39,563 nucleotides of DNA from Terramyces sp. JEL0728 (Eukaryota > Chytridiomycota > Chytridiomycetes > Rhizophydiales > Terramycetaceae). The stretch spans positions 1-39,563 of the forward strand of contig JADIIU010000114.1 of the NCBI GenBank assembly GCA_027603945.1, given 5' to 3'. This document shows, piece by piece, positions 1 through 9,445 of the stretch. Position numbers and translations under genes: made by a program. Position 1 is the stretch's first letter, and each line of letters begins with the position of its first letter. The notes under the pieces were generated by a model, which made no database searches, was not told the origin of the DNA, and was given only the letters and a program-made list of their open reading frames with translations.

Positions 1-1
1 T

Positions 2-493
2 ACTACCGCTGCTCCTACTACCGCTGCTGCAACTTCTGCTGCTCAAACTGGTGCTCCTGCCGGCCAAACCACTGATGGAGGTGCCGCTGCTACTCCTTGC
101 ACCACTGGTGCTCCAACTACCACTGCTGACTACCCAACCAACGGTACTGGTTATCCACAAGGTTCGGGTAATGTCCCAGTTGTAACCAACGGAAATGGCC
201 CATCTTACCCATCTGCTGCAGGTAATGCTCCAGCTGCCAAACCAACTGGAAACTATGCAGCTGGAGATAGCCCAAAGGGATCTAGCGGTTATGCAAACGG
301 AGATATCCCTAAAGGATCGTCTGGATATGCACCAGCTCAAAATGCTGATATCCCAGCTGTCCAAACTACTCCTTGTGAACAAGATATTCCGGTTACTACC
401 CAAGCAGCATACGGAAACGGACCTATTGTTAACGGTGCTGCCAAGTCTGCTGTCGGAGGACTATTCATTGGATTGATTGCATTCATGTTGTAA
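2..493 (+). CDS. C-terminal part of a secreted aspartyl protease (5' end outside window)
   Basis: The frame is open from base 2 to the TAA at 491-493. It encodes only the Thr/Ala-rich stalk and the C-terminal tail of an A1 aspartyl protease; the catalytic domain lies left of the window. The stalk carries TTAAP repeats, two PKGSSGYA motifs and a CEQDIP motif, and ends in a hydrophobic tail (GGLFIGLIAFML) of the GPI-signal type. By eye it is about 98 percent identical at the DNA level to the tail of the complete gene at 3088..4836, with about ten differences in roughly 490 bp. Identity continues past the stop into the AATAAA at 503..508 and then stops. This is the remnant view of a recent tandem copy; nothing indicates that the gene is broken. 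Confidence 0.85.
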   Translation, partial: TTAAPTTAAATSAAQTGAPAGQTTDGGAAATPCTTGAPTTTADYPTNGTGYPQGSGNVPVVTNGNGPSYPSAAGNAPAAKPTGNYAAGDSPKGSSGYANGDIPKGSSGYAPAQNADIPAVQTTPCEQDIPVTTQAAYGNGPIVNGAAKSAVGGLFIGLIAFML

Positions 494-1076
494 TCGTTTA
501 TTAATAAAATATAACATTTTTAATTATGGACAGTTTAGTATTACAAATTAAACTAATTGCATAAATCAAATTCATACCCATAGAGGTGAGTGATGGTTAC
601 ATTCATATATCACGAGAGTCAGTGCTTGTGATATTCTGTGGCCAAAACCGTAACCACTAAAGACAGTCCAGTCGAACTAGCAGAATTTGACTCAACAGCC
701 GCTAGTATATGCCTTGTTGTTGGCCACCGATAACTATCTTAACTTCTATTAAGTTCTTAGTGGCATGATAAGTAGAACTGGCCTTGTGTTTTGCGGTTGG
801 GGAACGGTGTCCATGGTATCACCAAAGTTCAATCGCATAAAAAAGAGATGGTATTTGGGTAGGGAGTCGAGTCTTTCATCGGCAATAAATCCAATGTATG
901 TTTGGTAAACACTGTAAAGCTACCATACGTAATATTGGTGTTCTTTGATAACGATTTCTGGCTGTGGAATATTCCGATCCCAAATTAGCAGTTCTCGAGC
1001 GGCACCGCGTGGAAGGTTTGAAAATTGGATATTTAAATTGAAATCACAATGGTACCTGTCTAATCAATAAACTAGA
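494..1076. other. Intergenic spacer between two protease genes
   Basis: No credible gene is seen here on either strand, even allowing for 19-22 nt introns. It begins with the poly(A) signal AATAAA (503..508) of the upstream copy and ends with the promoter of the next gene. Its length (583 bp) is typical of the spacers in front of secreted-protein genes in this window and much longer than those between housekeeping genes, so it probably holds upstream regulatory sites that I cannot resolve. Confidence 0.5.
1030..1076 (+). promoter_or_regulatory. Core promoter and leader of protease gene 1077..2594
   Basis: A TATA-like TATTTAAA lies at 1030..1037, about 40 bp before the ATG. The leader ends in TCAATAAACTAGA immediately before the ATG, and the same 13 bases precede the ATG of the paralogue at 3088. 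An ATCACAATGG block is also shared. The conserved leader suggests co-regulated transcription or a shared translation-start context. Confidence 0.5.
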
Positions 1077-2594
1077 ATGAAACCTATCGCAGTTTCCACT
1101 TTGATCATGTCCTTGGCGGCCAAAGTCACCATCCAAATAGAAAGAAGAGTTCCAGCTTCAATTGACGCTTCACTTTTCCGTCATGAACAGGTTGATGCTC
1201 ATATCAACGATGCTGTTCATGATACTGAATTCAGTGAAAACTTGGGCAACATTGAAAACTCATTCTACGCCTGCCCACTTACTGTCGGCACTGGACAAAA
1301 GTTTGTCTTGGATTTGGACACTGGATCCTCTGACACTTGGTTCAAAGGATCTGACTGTGTCGATTTGGCTCACGATGGATCTTGCAACACCACCAAAATC
1401 GAACTCTCTGACCCTGCTGTCAAGAGAGTCCCAAACGTACAAGAAGTATTTAACCAATATGGTTCTGGTAATGCTACTCTTGGTGTTTACACTGCCGATG
1501 TCACTATTGGCGGAGCTACTGCTAAATCTCTGCCAATCGGTGTTGCAAACAAAGTCTACACTATTGGACAAGAAGGTTTGGTTGGTCTTGCCTTCAACGA
1601 CCTCTCATCTGTTGGGAGAGCTCTTAACTCTAGCGCAAACTTCTTTGATTTCCTCAACCTCCCAAAAGAAAAGAACAAGTTTGGTTTCTACTTGTCAAAC
1701 TTTGTTGAAAAGGATGCTGGTGAAGTTACCTTTGGTGGAGTTGACGAAACCAAATTCACTGGTGATGTTCACTACTATGATATCGTCAACTTTTATTCCA
1801 AGAAATTGCAACGCAACCGTACTTTATGGTGGACATTTGATATTCAACCATGGACTGTTTCTGTTGGTGGCAAACTCACTAATTTCAACTTCTCTACTCC
1901 AACTGAATACGGCATTGCTGATACTGGTACTACTCTTATCTCCATGAGATACGATGCAGCTGTCACTCTTAACAATGCTATTCCTGGAGCTGTTGAAGCT
2001 GAAACAGGAGCTGGAGTATGGAACATTAGCTGTGATACAACTGGACTTCCTGATATTACTTTCAATGACGGCAGAGGAGTTCAATATGTCATTCCTCCAG
2101 AAATCTATGTATGGAAATACGACTATGACAACAACTTGTGTCTCACTGGGTTCTCTGGAAAGCCAGACAGTCCAATCTACATCAACACTGTCATTTTTGG
2201 TGATATCTTCCTCAGAAACTACTACTCTATCTATGACAAATCCACCACTCCAGCCAGAGTTGGTTTCGCAAAAGCTGTCCATCCTAAAGCTCCAGCTACT
2301 ACCACCGCTGCTGCTACTACCGCTGCTCAAACTACTGCTGCTGCCACTACCGCTGCTCAAACTTCTGCTGCTCAAACTACATCTGCGCAATCTGGTGCTC
2401 CTGCCAAACAAACCACTCCTGCTGGAGATTCAAACGGAAATGCTCCATGCACTACTACACAAGATTCAGCTAAACCAACTGGTTACCCACAAAAGGCACA
2501 ACAAACTGGCTATGACTCTAAACCAATTATAAACGGAGCTGTTGCTACTTCTTCACTTGGGTTGATTGCCGTATTCATTGCAATGCTATTGTAA
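1077..2594 (+). CDS. Secreted GPI-type aspartyl protease (peptidase A1)
   Basis: Single-exon gene of 505 residues. An N-terminal hydrophobic signal is followed by an ERR basic site and a short pro-region. The pepsin-fold catalytic domain has the first catalytic DTGS at residues 81-84, a flap-type QYGSG around residue 128 and the second catalytic motif ADTGT with its Asp at residue 282. From about residue 404 the protein becomes a Thr/Ala/Gln-rich, probably O-glycosylated stalk and ends in a hydrophobic tail suited to GPI anchoring. The expected role is extracellular or cell-wall proteolysis at acid pH. Its core is almost identical to the neighbour at 3088..4836, while the pro-region and tail differ. 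AATAAA follows the stop by 10 nt. The A1 assignment is firm; the substrate is unknown. Confidence 0.93.
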   Translation: MKPIAVSTLIMSLAAKVTIQIERRVPASIDASLFRHEQVDAHINDAVHDTEFSENLGNIENSFYACPLTVGTGQKFVLDLDTGSSDTWFKGSDCVDLAHDGSCNTTKIELSDPAVKRVPNVQEVFNQYGSGNATLGVYTADVTIGGATAKSLPIGVANKVYTIGQEGLVGLAFNDLSSVGRALNSSANFFDFLNLPKEKNKFGFYLSNFVEKDAGEVTFGGVDETKFTGDVHYYDIVNFYSKKLQRNRTLWWTFDIQPWTVSVGGKLTNFNFSTPTEYGIADTGTTLISMRYDAAVTLNNAIPGAVEAETGAGVWNISCDTTGLPDITFNDGRGVQYVIPPEIYVWKYDYDNNLCLTGFSGKPDSPIYINTVIFGDIFLRNYYSIYDKSTTPARVGFAKAVHPKAPATTTAAATTAAQTTAAATTAAQTSAAQTTSAQSGAPAKQTTPAGDSNGNAPCTTTQDSAKPTGYPQKAQQTGYDSKPIINGAVATSSLGLIAVFIAMLL

Positions 2595-3087
2595 CCTTAT
2601 CCCTAATAAACGTAAATTTCAACTCTTGATATTATTGGCATCAGCACCTTGAGATATAGTTAGTTGGAGCTATCATCAGCTATGGTTCATCTTTTGGCAG
2701 CAACCAGGATTGAAGATGTGAAAGGAGCTTTTCAAAATCAAGCAATAACAGTAGTTTAAGATAGAGTTACACTCAGCATTCCGTTTTTGTAAGGGGCTAG
2801 GTGACTCGAGGTTGCCAAAAACAAATTTCGAGGTACTTTGTTTCCGAACCTTTCGACTTTTCAACTCATCTGTTCCTACGTTGCCGGAACAAGGACCAGT
2901 TCATCTTGAATGTGCTTGCTGCACTGTTTTGGATGTGAAGCCATACTCAAGGCTCACAAAGGCATGTTCGACACAATTATCAAAAGGCTCGTAACCGACG
3001 TCCATGCGTCAGTCCCCGAACAACCGCGAACTGCGTGTTCAGAAATATAAATGGATCACAATGGAATATTTCTATCAATAAACTAGA
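2595..3087. other. Intergenic spacer
   Basis: No supported gene. It holds the AATAAA (2605..2610) of the upstream protease and the promoter of the next. Short ORFs on both strands here show no homology I recognise and no plausible tiny-intron structure. Confidence 0.5.
3046..3087 (+). promoter_or_regulatory. Core promoter and leader of protease gene 3088..4836
   Basis: TATAAATG at 3046..3053 lies about 40 bp before the ATG. The leader ends in the same TCAATAAACTAGA found before the ATG at 1077, and the ATCACAATGG block also recurs. The flanking spacer is not obviously similar, so the shared core promoter looks conserved rather than merely recently copied. Confidence 0.5.
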
Positions 3088-4836
3088 ATGCAAGCTGTAA
3101 CCATAGTTTCAACCTTGGCCATGTCGTTGGCGGCAAAAACCACCATCCCAATGCAACGAAGAATTCCCTCCAGTCCAGATACTTCGTTTTTACGCCAACA
3201 GCAACTACATGCTAAAATCAACAACTTGGCTCATGAAACTCAGTTCCACGAAGATTTGGATAACATTGCCAATTCATTCTACGCCTGCCCACTTACTGTC
3301 GGTTCTGGTCAACAATTCGTCTTGGATTTGGACACTGGATCCTCTGACACTTGGTTCAAAGGATCTAACTGTGTCGATTTGGCTCACGATGGGTCTTGCA
3401 ACACCACCAAAATCGAACTCTCTGACCCTGCTGTCAAGAAGATGCCAAATGTAACTGATGTTTTCAACCAATATGGCTCTGGTAATGCTACTCTTGGTGT
3501 TTACACTGCCGATGTCACTATTGGTGGAGCTACTGCTAAATCTCTGCCAATCGGTGTTGCAAACAAAGTCTACACTATTGGACAAGAAGGTTTGGTTGGT
3601 CTTGCCTTCAACGACCTTTCAAGTATTGGTGATGCTATTGGAGCAAACGCAAACTTTTTCGATTACCTCAATTTCCCAAAAGAAGACAACAAGTTTGGAT
3701 TCTACCTTTCAAACTTTGTTGATGAAGACGCTGGCGAAGTTACTTTTGGTGGAGTTGACGAAACCAAATTCACTGGTGATGTTCACTACTATGATATCCA
3801 CTCTTTCCACTCAAGAACTTCCAACAAGTCTTACACTTTATGGTGGGCTTTCGATATTCAACCATGGACTGTTTCTGTTGGTGACAAACTCACCAACTTT
3901 AACTTTACCAACCCAACTGAATACGGTATTGCTGATACTGGTACTACTCTTATCTCCATGAGATACGATGCTGCTGTCACTCTTAACAATGCTATTCCTG
4001 GAGCTGTTGAAGCTGAAACAGGAGCTGGAGTATGGAACATCAGCTGTGATGCAACTGGACTTCCTGATATTACTTTCAATGACGGCAGAGGGGTTCAATA
4101 TGTCATTCCTCCAGAAGTCTATGTCTGGAAATACGACTATGACAACAACTTGTGTCTCACTGGGTTCTCTGGACAACCTGATAGCCCTGTCTACATCAAC
4201 ACTGTCATTTTTGGTGATATCTTCCTCAGAAACTACTACTCTATCTATGACAAATCTACCACTCCAGCCAGAGTTGGGTTTGCAAAAGCTGTCCATCCTA
4301 AAGCTCCAGCTACTACTACCGCTGCTCCTACTACCGCTGCTCCTACTACCGCTGCTCCTACTACCGCTGCTGCAACTTCTACTGCACAAACTGGTGCTCC
4401 TGCCGGCCAAACCACTGATGGAGGCGCCGCTGCTACTCCTTGCACCACTAGTGCTCCAACTACCACTGCTGACTACCCAACCAACGGTACTGGTTATCCA
4501 CAAGGTTCTGGTAATGTCCCAGTTGTAACCAACGGAAATGGCCCATCTTACCCATCTGCTGCAGGTAATGTTCCAGCTGCCAAACCAACTGGAAACTATG
4601 CAGCTGGAGATAGTCCAAAAGGATCTAGCGGTTATGCAAACGGAGATATCCCTAAAGGATCGTCTGGATATGCACCAGCTCAAAATGCTGATATCCCAGC
4701 TGTCCAAACTACTCCTTGTGAACAAGATATTCCGGTTACTACCCAAGCAGCATACGGAAACGGACCTATTGTTAACGGTGCTGCCAAGTCTGCTGTTGGA
4801 GGACTATTCATTGGATTGATTGCATTCATGTTGTAA
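3088..4836 (+). CDS. Secreted GPI-type aspartyl protease (peptidase A1), longer paralogue
   Basis: Single-exon gene of 582 residues. The order is signal peptide, QRR basic site, pro-region, and pepsin-like domain with DTGS at residues 82-85 and the second DTGT with its Asp at 283. Next comes a TTAAP-repeat stalk, then a Gly/Tyr/Asn-rich segment with PKGSSGYA repeats and a CEQDIP motif, and finally a hydrophobic GPI-type tail. The catalytic core matches the 1077..2594 gene nearly base for base over long stretches. The stalk and 3' end instead match the partial copy at 2..493, so this gene is a mosaic of its two neighbours, consistent with tandem duplication plus gene conversion. AATAAA lies at 4846..4851. 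Confidence 0.93.
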   Translation: MQAVTIVSTLAMSLAAKTTIPMQRRIPSSPDTSFLRQQQLHAKINNLAHETQFHEDLDNIANSFYACPLTVGSGQQFVLDLDTGSSDTWFKGSNCVDLAHDGSCNTTKIELSDPAVKKMPNVTDVFNQYGSGNATLGVYTADVTIGGATAKSLPIGVANKVYTIGQEGLVGLAFNDLSSIGDAIGANANFFDYLNFPKEDNKFGFYLSNFVDEDAGEVTFGGVDETKFTGDVHYYDIHSFHSRTSNKSYTLWWAFDIQPWTVSVGDKLTNFNFTNPTEYGIADTGTTLISMRYDAAVTLNNAIPGAVEAETGAGVWNISCDATGLPDITFNDGRGVQYVIPPEVYVWKYDYDNNLCLTGFSGQPDSPVYINTVIFGDIFLRNYYSIYDKSTTPARVGFAKAVHPKAPATTTAAPTTAAPTTAAPTTAAATSTAQTGAPAGQTTDGGAAATPCTTSAPTTTADYPTNGTGYPQGSGNVPVVTNGNGPSYPSAAGNVPAAKPTGNYAAGDSPKGSSGYANGDIPKGSSGYAPAQNADIPAVQTTPCEQDIPVTTQAAYGNGPIVNGAAKSAVGGLFIGLIAFML

Positions 4837-4991
4837 TCGTTTATTAATAAAGAACATTTTGCCTAGCGAATAGGAATACCACTGTCTTATTTTAGCGTAT
4901 CCGTGATTTCCAATTCAAATGTTGAACACGCGCGTGTTTCATGTCAAGCCTGTCAAAGCCAAACAATTGGCTCAAAAACTGGGGATTGGTT

Positions 4992-4997
4992 TATAAC
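4992..4997 (+). promoter_or_regulatory. TATA-like element of protease gene 5026..6703
   Basis: TATAAC in a TTTATAACC context lies about 30 bp before the ATG at 5026. Unlike the two upstream paralogues, the leader lacks the TCAATAAACTAGA box, matching the greater divergence of this copy. Confidence 0.4.
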
Positions 4998-5025
4998 CAG
5001 CCAACCTCCCCCAATTTTCAACTAA

Positions 5026-6703
5026 ATGCATACTGCAATACTACTAAGTGCAGTAAATGCATTATTTACAGTACCTATAAAGAGACACCGGCGAATTGAA
5101 AAGAGGGCAATCTCATTCGATGCTCCAACACTAGAAAGTAATCTAACAAATAATTTCGACAACTTTTATACATGTACAGTTACTATTGGAGGTGGAAATA
5201 ACGTCCAAGTATTTCAAATGAATTTGGATACAGGGTCAGCAGATGTTTGGTTCCGTGGAAAGAATTGTGTAGATCCAACTGGATCCAGCGGATGTTTTGG
5301 CAAGGCAATCTCATTGAATGATCCATCAATCAAGAAATTTAATGTCAAACCAATCACGGCTAATTACGGGTCTGGACAAGTTGTTGTTGCTTTGTTTGAA
5401 GCGCCATTGTCAATCATAGGTGAAAACAACTCCAAATTCGGTGGAATTGGAACTAAAACTGCTACTGTTCCTTTTGGCGTTGCGTCATCTGTCAAAGGTG
5501 TACTTCCTGGTGACGGGTTGCTAGGAATGGCGTTCAACGGCATATCTGTCATATCTCCGGCAATTGGAGCATCAGCAAGCTTTTTTGATAGTTTGAAGCT
5601 TCCAAAATCCCAACAAGTATTTGCATTCTATTTAAACAACCTTGAAGATAAAGATGTTGGGGAAGTTGATTTTGGCGGCGTAGACAAAACAAAGTTCACT
5701 GGCGATGTGCATTGGGTTGATGTAATTAAAACCCCTGGTGATGGTGAATTTACTACTTGGAACTTTGATATCACCGAATGGTCTGTTTCTGTTAAAGGGG
5801 TAAAGCAGCTATCGAATGTACCAGTTGCAAGCTCCAACAATGTCTATGCAATGGCAGACACTGTAAGGACAATTCTAACTTTAGGGAACTACTAATTTGA
5901 TTTTACCGGATGATCTGGCACGGGCAGTTAACCAAGCTTTAGGCGGAACAGAAAGTACAAGTGCTCCAAATATGTTTGTAGTTAACTGTTCAAATGTTGA
6001 CAAGTTGCCGGATATAGTCTTTTCGCACAAGGGGGAAAATTTCCCAGTTCCTGCTAACATTTACCTGAACCCTCCTTTTGCTGATGGCCAATGCTTCACC
6101 AGAATTGTTGGAACACCAGTCTCTTCAGATGCACCAAATGCGTTATTATTTGGGGATCCATTTATTCGCTCTTTTTATACTATTTTTGATAATAGACAGA
6201 CAAATCCGAGACTTGGGTTTGCCAAGGCTGTCCATCCATCAGACAAGGACACAGTACCTGCTATTACTGTTGTTCCTACCACAACCACTGTTAAGCCTAC
6301 CACTACCACAACCACCACGACTACGACTACAACTACTACTGTCAAGCCTACCACTACCACTGTCAAGCCTACCACAACTACGACTACTACGACTACAACC
6401 ACCACGACTACTACTACGACTACTACTGCTGATCCAACAACCACTGAAGATCTTGCCAACTTTGCAGGTCCCGCAACAGCAGTCGTTCTCACAGCTGATG
6501 AAGAAATAACCACAGTTCAAGTAACAACTGAACCCACCGCTACCACCACTGAAGCAGCAGTCACTACTGAAGCCCCATACACTCCTGAAGCAGTATTTAC
6601 TACCGAAGCAACACCTTTTTCTACAACAAACACTCCAAAGATAGTAAGCTCTGCGAAAACATATGATCTAACTGCATTACTGTTAATACTACTGAATATA
6701 TAA
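5026..6703 (+). CDS. Divergent secreted aspartyl protease with a 22-nt intron in the second catalytic motif
   Basis: Read as two exons, 5026..5862 and 5885..6703, giving 551 residues. Unspliced, the frame closes just after MADTVRT; removing the GT...AG segment 5863..5884 (22 nt, with CTAAC near its end) gives ADTGTTNLILP, restoring the second catalytic DTG. The first catalytic motif is LDTGSADVWF. The protein has a signal peptide, a basic HRRIEKR processing site, a pepsin fold, a long Thr-rich stalk with VKPTTTT units and a short hydrophobic C-terminus. It is clearly more distant from the three upstream copies. The stop TAA at 6701-6703 lies inside AATAAA (6702..6707). A genuine frameshift is the alternative, but exact restoration of an invariant motif by a canonical intron makes splicing far more likely. 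Confidence 0.88.
6284..6432 (+). repeat. Thr-codon microsatellite-like repeat
   Basis: A run of ACN codons encodes VKPTTTT units and long poly-Thr within the protease stalk. Codons alternate (ACC, ACT, ACA, ACG), so the DNA is degenerate while the protein stays pure, which suggests selection on the poly-Thr product. Confidence 0.75.
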
Positions 6704-6881
6704 TAAAATTGAAATCTATTTACTGATACATAAAAGAATGAACATGCAAGTTCTTGAGTTGAAAATCAGACTGTTATGTCGAGCTATGAAAGTTTATGAA
6801 TTTTATTGGTTTGAAACCACTTTGATGAACCAAAATAATCACAATCTAAAATATTTTAGTGATTTTTTTTGTCCAAATTTA

Positions 6882-8829
6882 ATGGGGAAAAAAAGAAGAG
6901 TAGAAAACCAGGAAATAATTGATTCAAAGGACGAGCCACAAGAATTAGACGAGATCGATATATCAGAGCCAGAGCCAGAGCCAGAGCTAGAGCCAGAACG
7001 AGAACCAGAACCAGAACCAGAACCAACAGACGAAAAAGGAACGTTGGATTTCAAAGTTACTCACAACAAACCACTACCAATATCTTCCACTCAAGGTCTG
7101 CCGGAATGGCTAAAAACCCCAATTGAAATATCTCCGTTTTATGATCATACTTTTGACAATGCAATCGACAATCCAAAATGGAAAATATCTGCATTCTTGA
7201 AAAAACGATTACTAGAATTAGGGTATACAAATTGGTTCCCTGTTCAAGAACATTTGATTCCAAGATTATATATTTCAAGGTATAATCGACTGTCGTTTCC
7301 TGGCGATGTATGTGTATCTGCATCAACAGGGTCTGGTAATATATCTTAATTGTAGGTAAAACATTGGCGTATGCCGTGCCGATTATTGAAGCCTTATTAG
7401 ACAGAGTTGTGCCTAGGATTAGAGCGTTGATTGTGGTTCCAACAAGGGATTTGGCAGTTCAAGTCCGACAAACTTTTCAAGAATTGATCAAAGGATCTGA
7501 TTTAAAGATCGGGATGGTTATTGGATCTACATTATTGTCCACAGAGCAAACCAAGATTATGGACAAGAACAATGAATCTAAAATTGATATTCTAATTTCC
7601 ACACCAGGCCGGCTTATTGATCACTTGCAACAGACAAATGGATTTAATTTGAAGCACTTGAAATTCCTTGTTATGGACGTAAATATACTTTGATTTAGGA
7701 AGCAGACAGATTGTTGAACCAGCATTACCAAGGTTGGCTGGGCACAGTCTATGAACAATTTGAAAAGGCAAGATACATTTTGCCTTACCACATTGATTCA
7801 AGTAAAAGAAAAAATCATGTTCAGAAGCTCTTGTTTTCAGCGACACTTACACGAAACCCTGAAAAAATTGCTACTCTACAGCTAGTGAATCCAGTTTACA
7901 TTGCTGTGTCTGCTGATGATACTGAAGATGCTCGGTTTGTCATACCTCCATTCTTGACTGAACAAAGAATAGTTGTAGACCAGCAGGATAAAGCCCTGCT
8001 ACTTTTACACAAGCTGATCAATGAAAAGATGGATAAAGTACTTGTGTTTGTCAAATCAGTTGAATCAGCAAACAGATTATCTTTCCTTATCAACAAATCA
8101 AGCAAAGTCCATGGAACTAAAGTCAATACTAAAGCACTGTCATCAGAATTATCTCCTTCGATGCGCCAAAATATATTAAACGAATTCAAAAAAGGCAACC
8201 TTACTGGTTTGATATGTTCCGATGTGATGGCTCGAGGTATAGATCTCGGCGAAACTGTAAAAACTGTTATCAACTATGACATTCCAACCAACATCAATTC
8301 GTACATTCATCGTGTTGGTCGTACTGCTAGAGCCGGTAAAAAAGGGCTTGCGATTACTTTTCTCGAACCCAAGCAAGTCAAATGGTTCAAGGTTAATATG
8401 AAAGTCAGGGTAAAAAGGATGACTGTGATTGAAAAAGTTGTGGTGAAGGAGAAAGATTTTCAAGGGTTGGTTGGTATTTATCAGAAGGGACTTGCAGCTT
8501 TGGAAAAGGACGTTAAAGGATTGGGAGAAATAACTTCCCAAGGTGATAGTGAGACTTTGGATAGTTCCAGTAGCTCTGACAGTTCTGACAATTCTGACAG
8601 TTCGGACAGCTCTGATAGCTCTGATAGTGATAGTTCCAGTAGCTCAGACAATGATAGTTCTGATAACGATTCGCAAAGCTATAACAATACTAAAGATAAT
8701 GTTGACGATAGGGATAGCGATACTGATTCAGACCCTAGTGATTCTGAATCAAACGTAACTAACAATGAACAGGCAATCAATAATTACAGAAAAACAACAA
8801 ACTCATGGACAGATCCTGAATGGACCTAA
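6882..8829 (+). CDS. DBP6: DEAD-box RNA helicase, DDX51/Dbp6 type
   Basis: Three exons: 6882..7335, 7356..7678 and 7699..8829 (635 residues). Both introns are 20 nt and cut catalytic motifs: the first lies within ASTGSGKT (motif I), the second between the D and EAD of motif II. Other motifs are PTRDLA (Ia), STPGRL (Ib), FSATLTRNPEK (III) and HRVGRTARAG (VI). The RLLNQHYQGWL stretch after DEAD and the FPVQ start are typical of DDX51/Dbp6, a nucleolar helicase of 60S ribosome assembly. I choose the ATG at 6882 because the protein then begins with basic MGKKRR; upstream in-frame ATGs at 6738 and later give no family-like sequence. The N-terminus is Glu/Pro-rich and the C-terminus a long Ser/Asp tract. 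The stop overlaps AATAAA (8828..8833). Confidence 0.93.
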
Positions 8830-8838
8830 TAAATTTAT

Positions 8839-9048
8839 TTAAACACTATCCTCTTCTTCACTGACTTTTTTAAACTCTGGTTTTTGCTAAATTAACAACC
8901 CTTACCTTCAAGCTGACGTTGTACATATTCAACTGTCTAATATTTGACATTGCAGTATTTGGAAACATTGTGTATCCAAACACACCTAGAGGAGCCAAGT
9001 ACGGAACGAGTCTTCCAAGTTGACTATCATTAGCAATTCTTACTTCAT
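8839..9048 (-). CDS. Small protein, 56 residues, seen only after splicing two tiny introns
   Basis: On the minus strand, an ATG at 9048 is followed after only 5 coding bases by a 20-nt intron (9024..9043, containing GCTAATGATAG). Exon 8906..9023 follows, then a 19-nt intron (8887..8905, ending TTAATTTAG) and exon 8839..8886. The total is 171 bases, in frame, ending in TAA. The product begins MNQLGRLVPYLAPLGVFGYT and ends in a charged EFKKVSEEEDSV tail. I do not recognise it; the size and a hydrophobic stretch followed by a polar tail fit a small organelle-membrane subunit. Its stop lies inside AATAAA (8834..8839 on the complement), and it converges on the helicase gene with only 9 bp between stop codons. 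Two canonical introns of exactly the local length argue against chance. Confidence 0.65.
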
Positions 9049-9255
9049 GGCAAAAAGTTTAACGCGTAAATTATCATTTGACTATGAAAATATTTGGACA
9101 AATTGGCACTGAGAATACAGCGGGTGCAGAAAGCATTCGGAAATATATAATGTACTTGTTATCTATGGATGCTGTAGCTATTTACAATTTTATCAGTCAG
9201 TGTACATTTTCATGCATGTGTCATGTGTGAAAAACAGACGCGCCTCAATTTCTTT

Positions 9256-9438
9256 ATGAGTTTGTTCAAAGCGATCGGTATAGTAGTTCCAGTAGCAGGA
9301 GCAGCGTACTTGCTCTACCCGCGCCAAGACCGTTTAAACCCTTACCAAGTGACAAGAAAGTTTCGTAAAGGCCCCAAAGAACAGTTTGTAAGGGAAAGTT
9401 TGTACTCGAGAGAAGCTACTACTCACAAAAAGGAATAA
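9256..9438 (+). CDS. Small single-pass membrane protein, unknown
   Basis: Reading from the ATG at 9256 gives 60 residues starting MSLFKAIGIVVPVAGAAYLL, one membrane segment, followed by a basic, polar domain with YPRQDRLNPYQ and KFRKGPKEQF. An in-frame ATG at 9223 would add 11 polar residues in front; I prefer the shorter form because it places the helix at the N-terminus, as in small mitochondrial inner-membrane proteins. The family is not recognised. It is divergent from the 8839..9048 gene (about 200 bp shared promoter) and convergent with mL38: the two stop codons are 7 bp apart and each lies inside its own AATAAA (9434..9439 here). Confidence 0.6.
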   Translation: MSLFKAIGIVVPVAGAAYLLYPRQDRLNPYQVTRKFRKGPKEQFVRESLYSREATTHKKE

Positions 9439-9445
9439 AAGTTTA

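Noticed and set aside
2676..2994. Short ORFs on both strands in the spacer before the second protease
   Set aside because: They overlap each other, have no recognisable domain and no supporting splice or promoter signals.
5850..5900. Programmed ribosomal frameshift or pseudogene in the divergent protease
   Set aside because: A canonical 22-nt GT...AG intron restores the invariant DTGT motif exactly, and the same solution works in twelve other genes.
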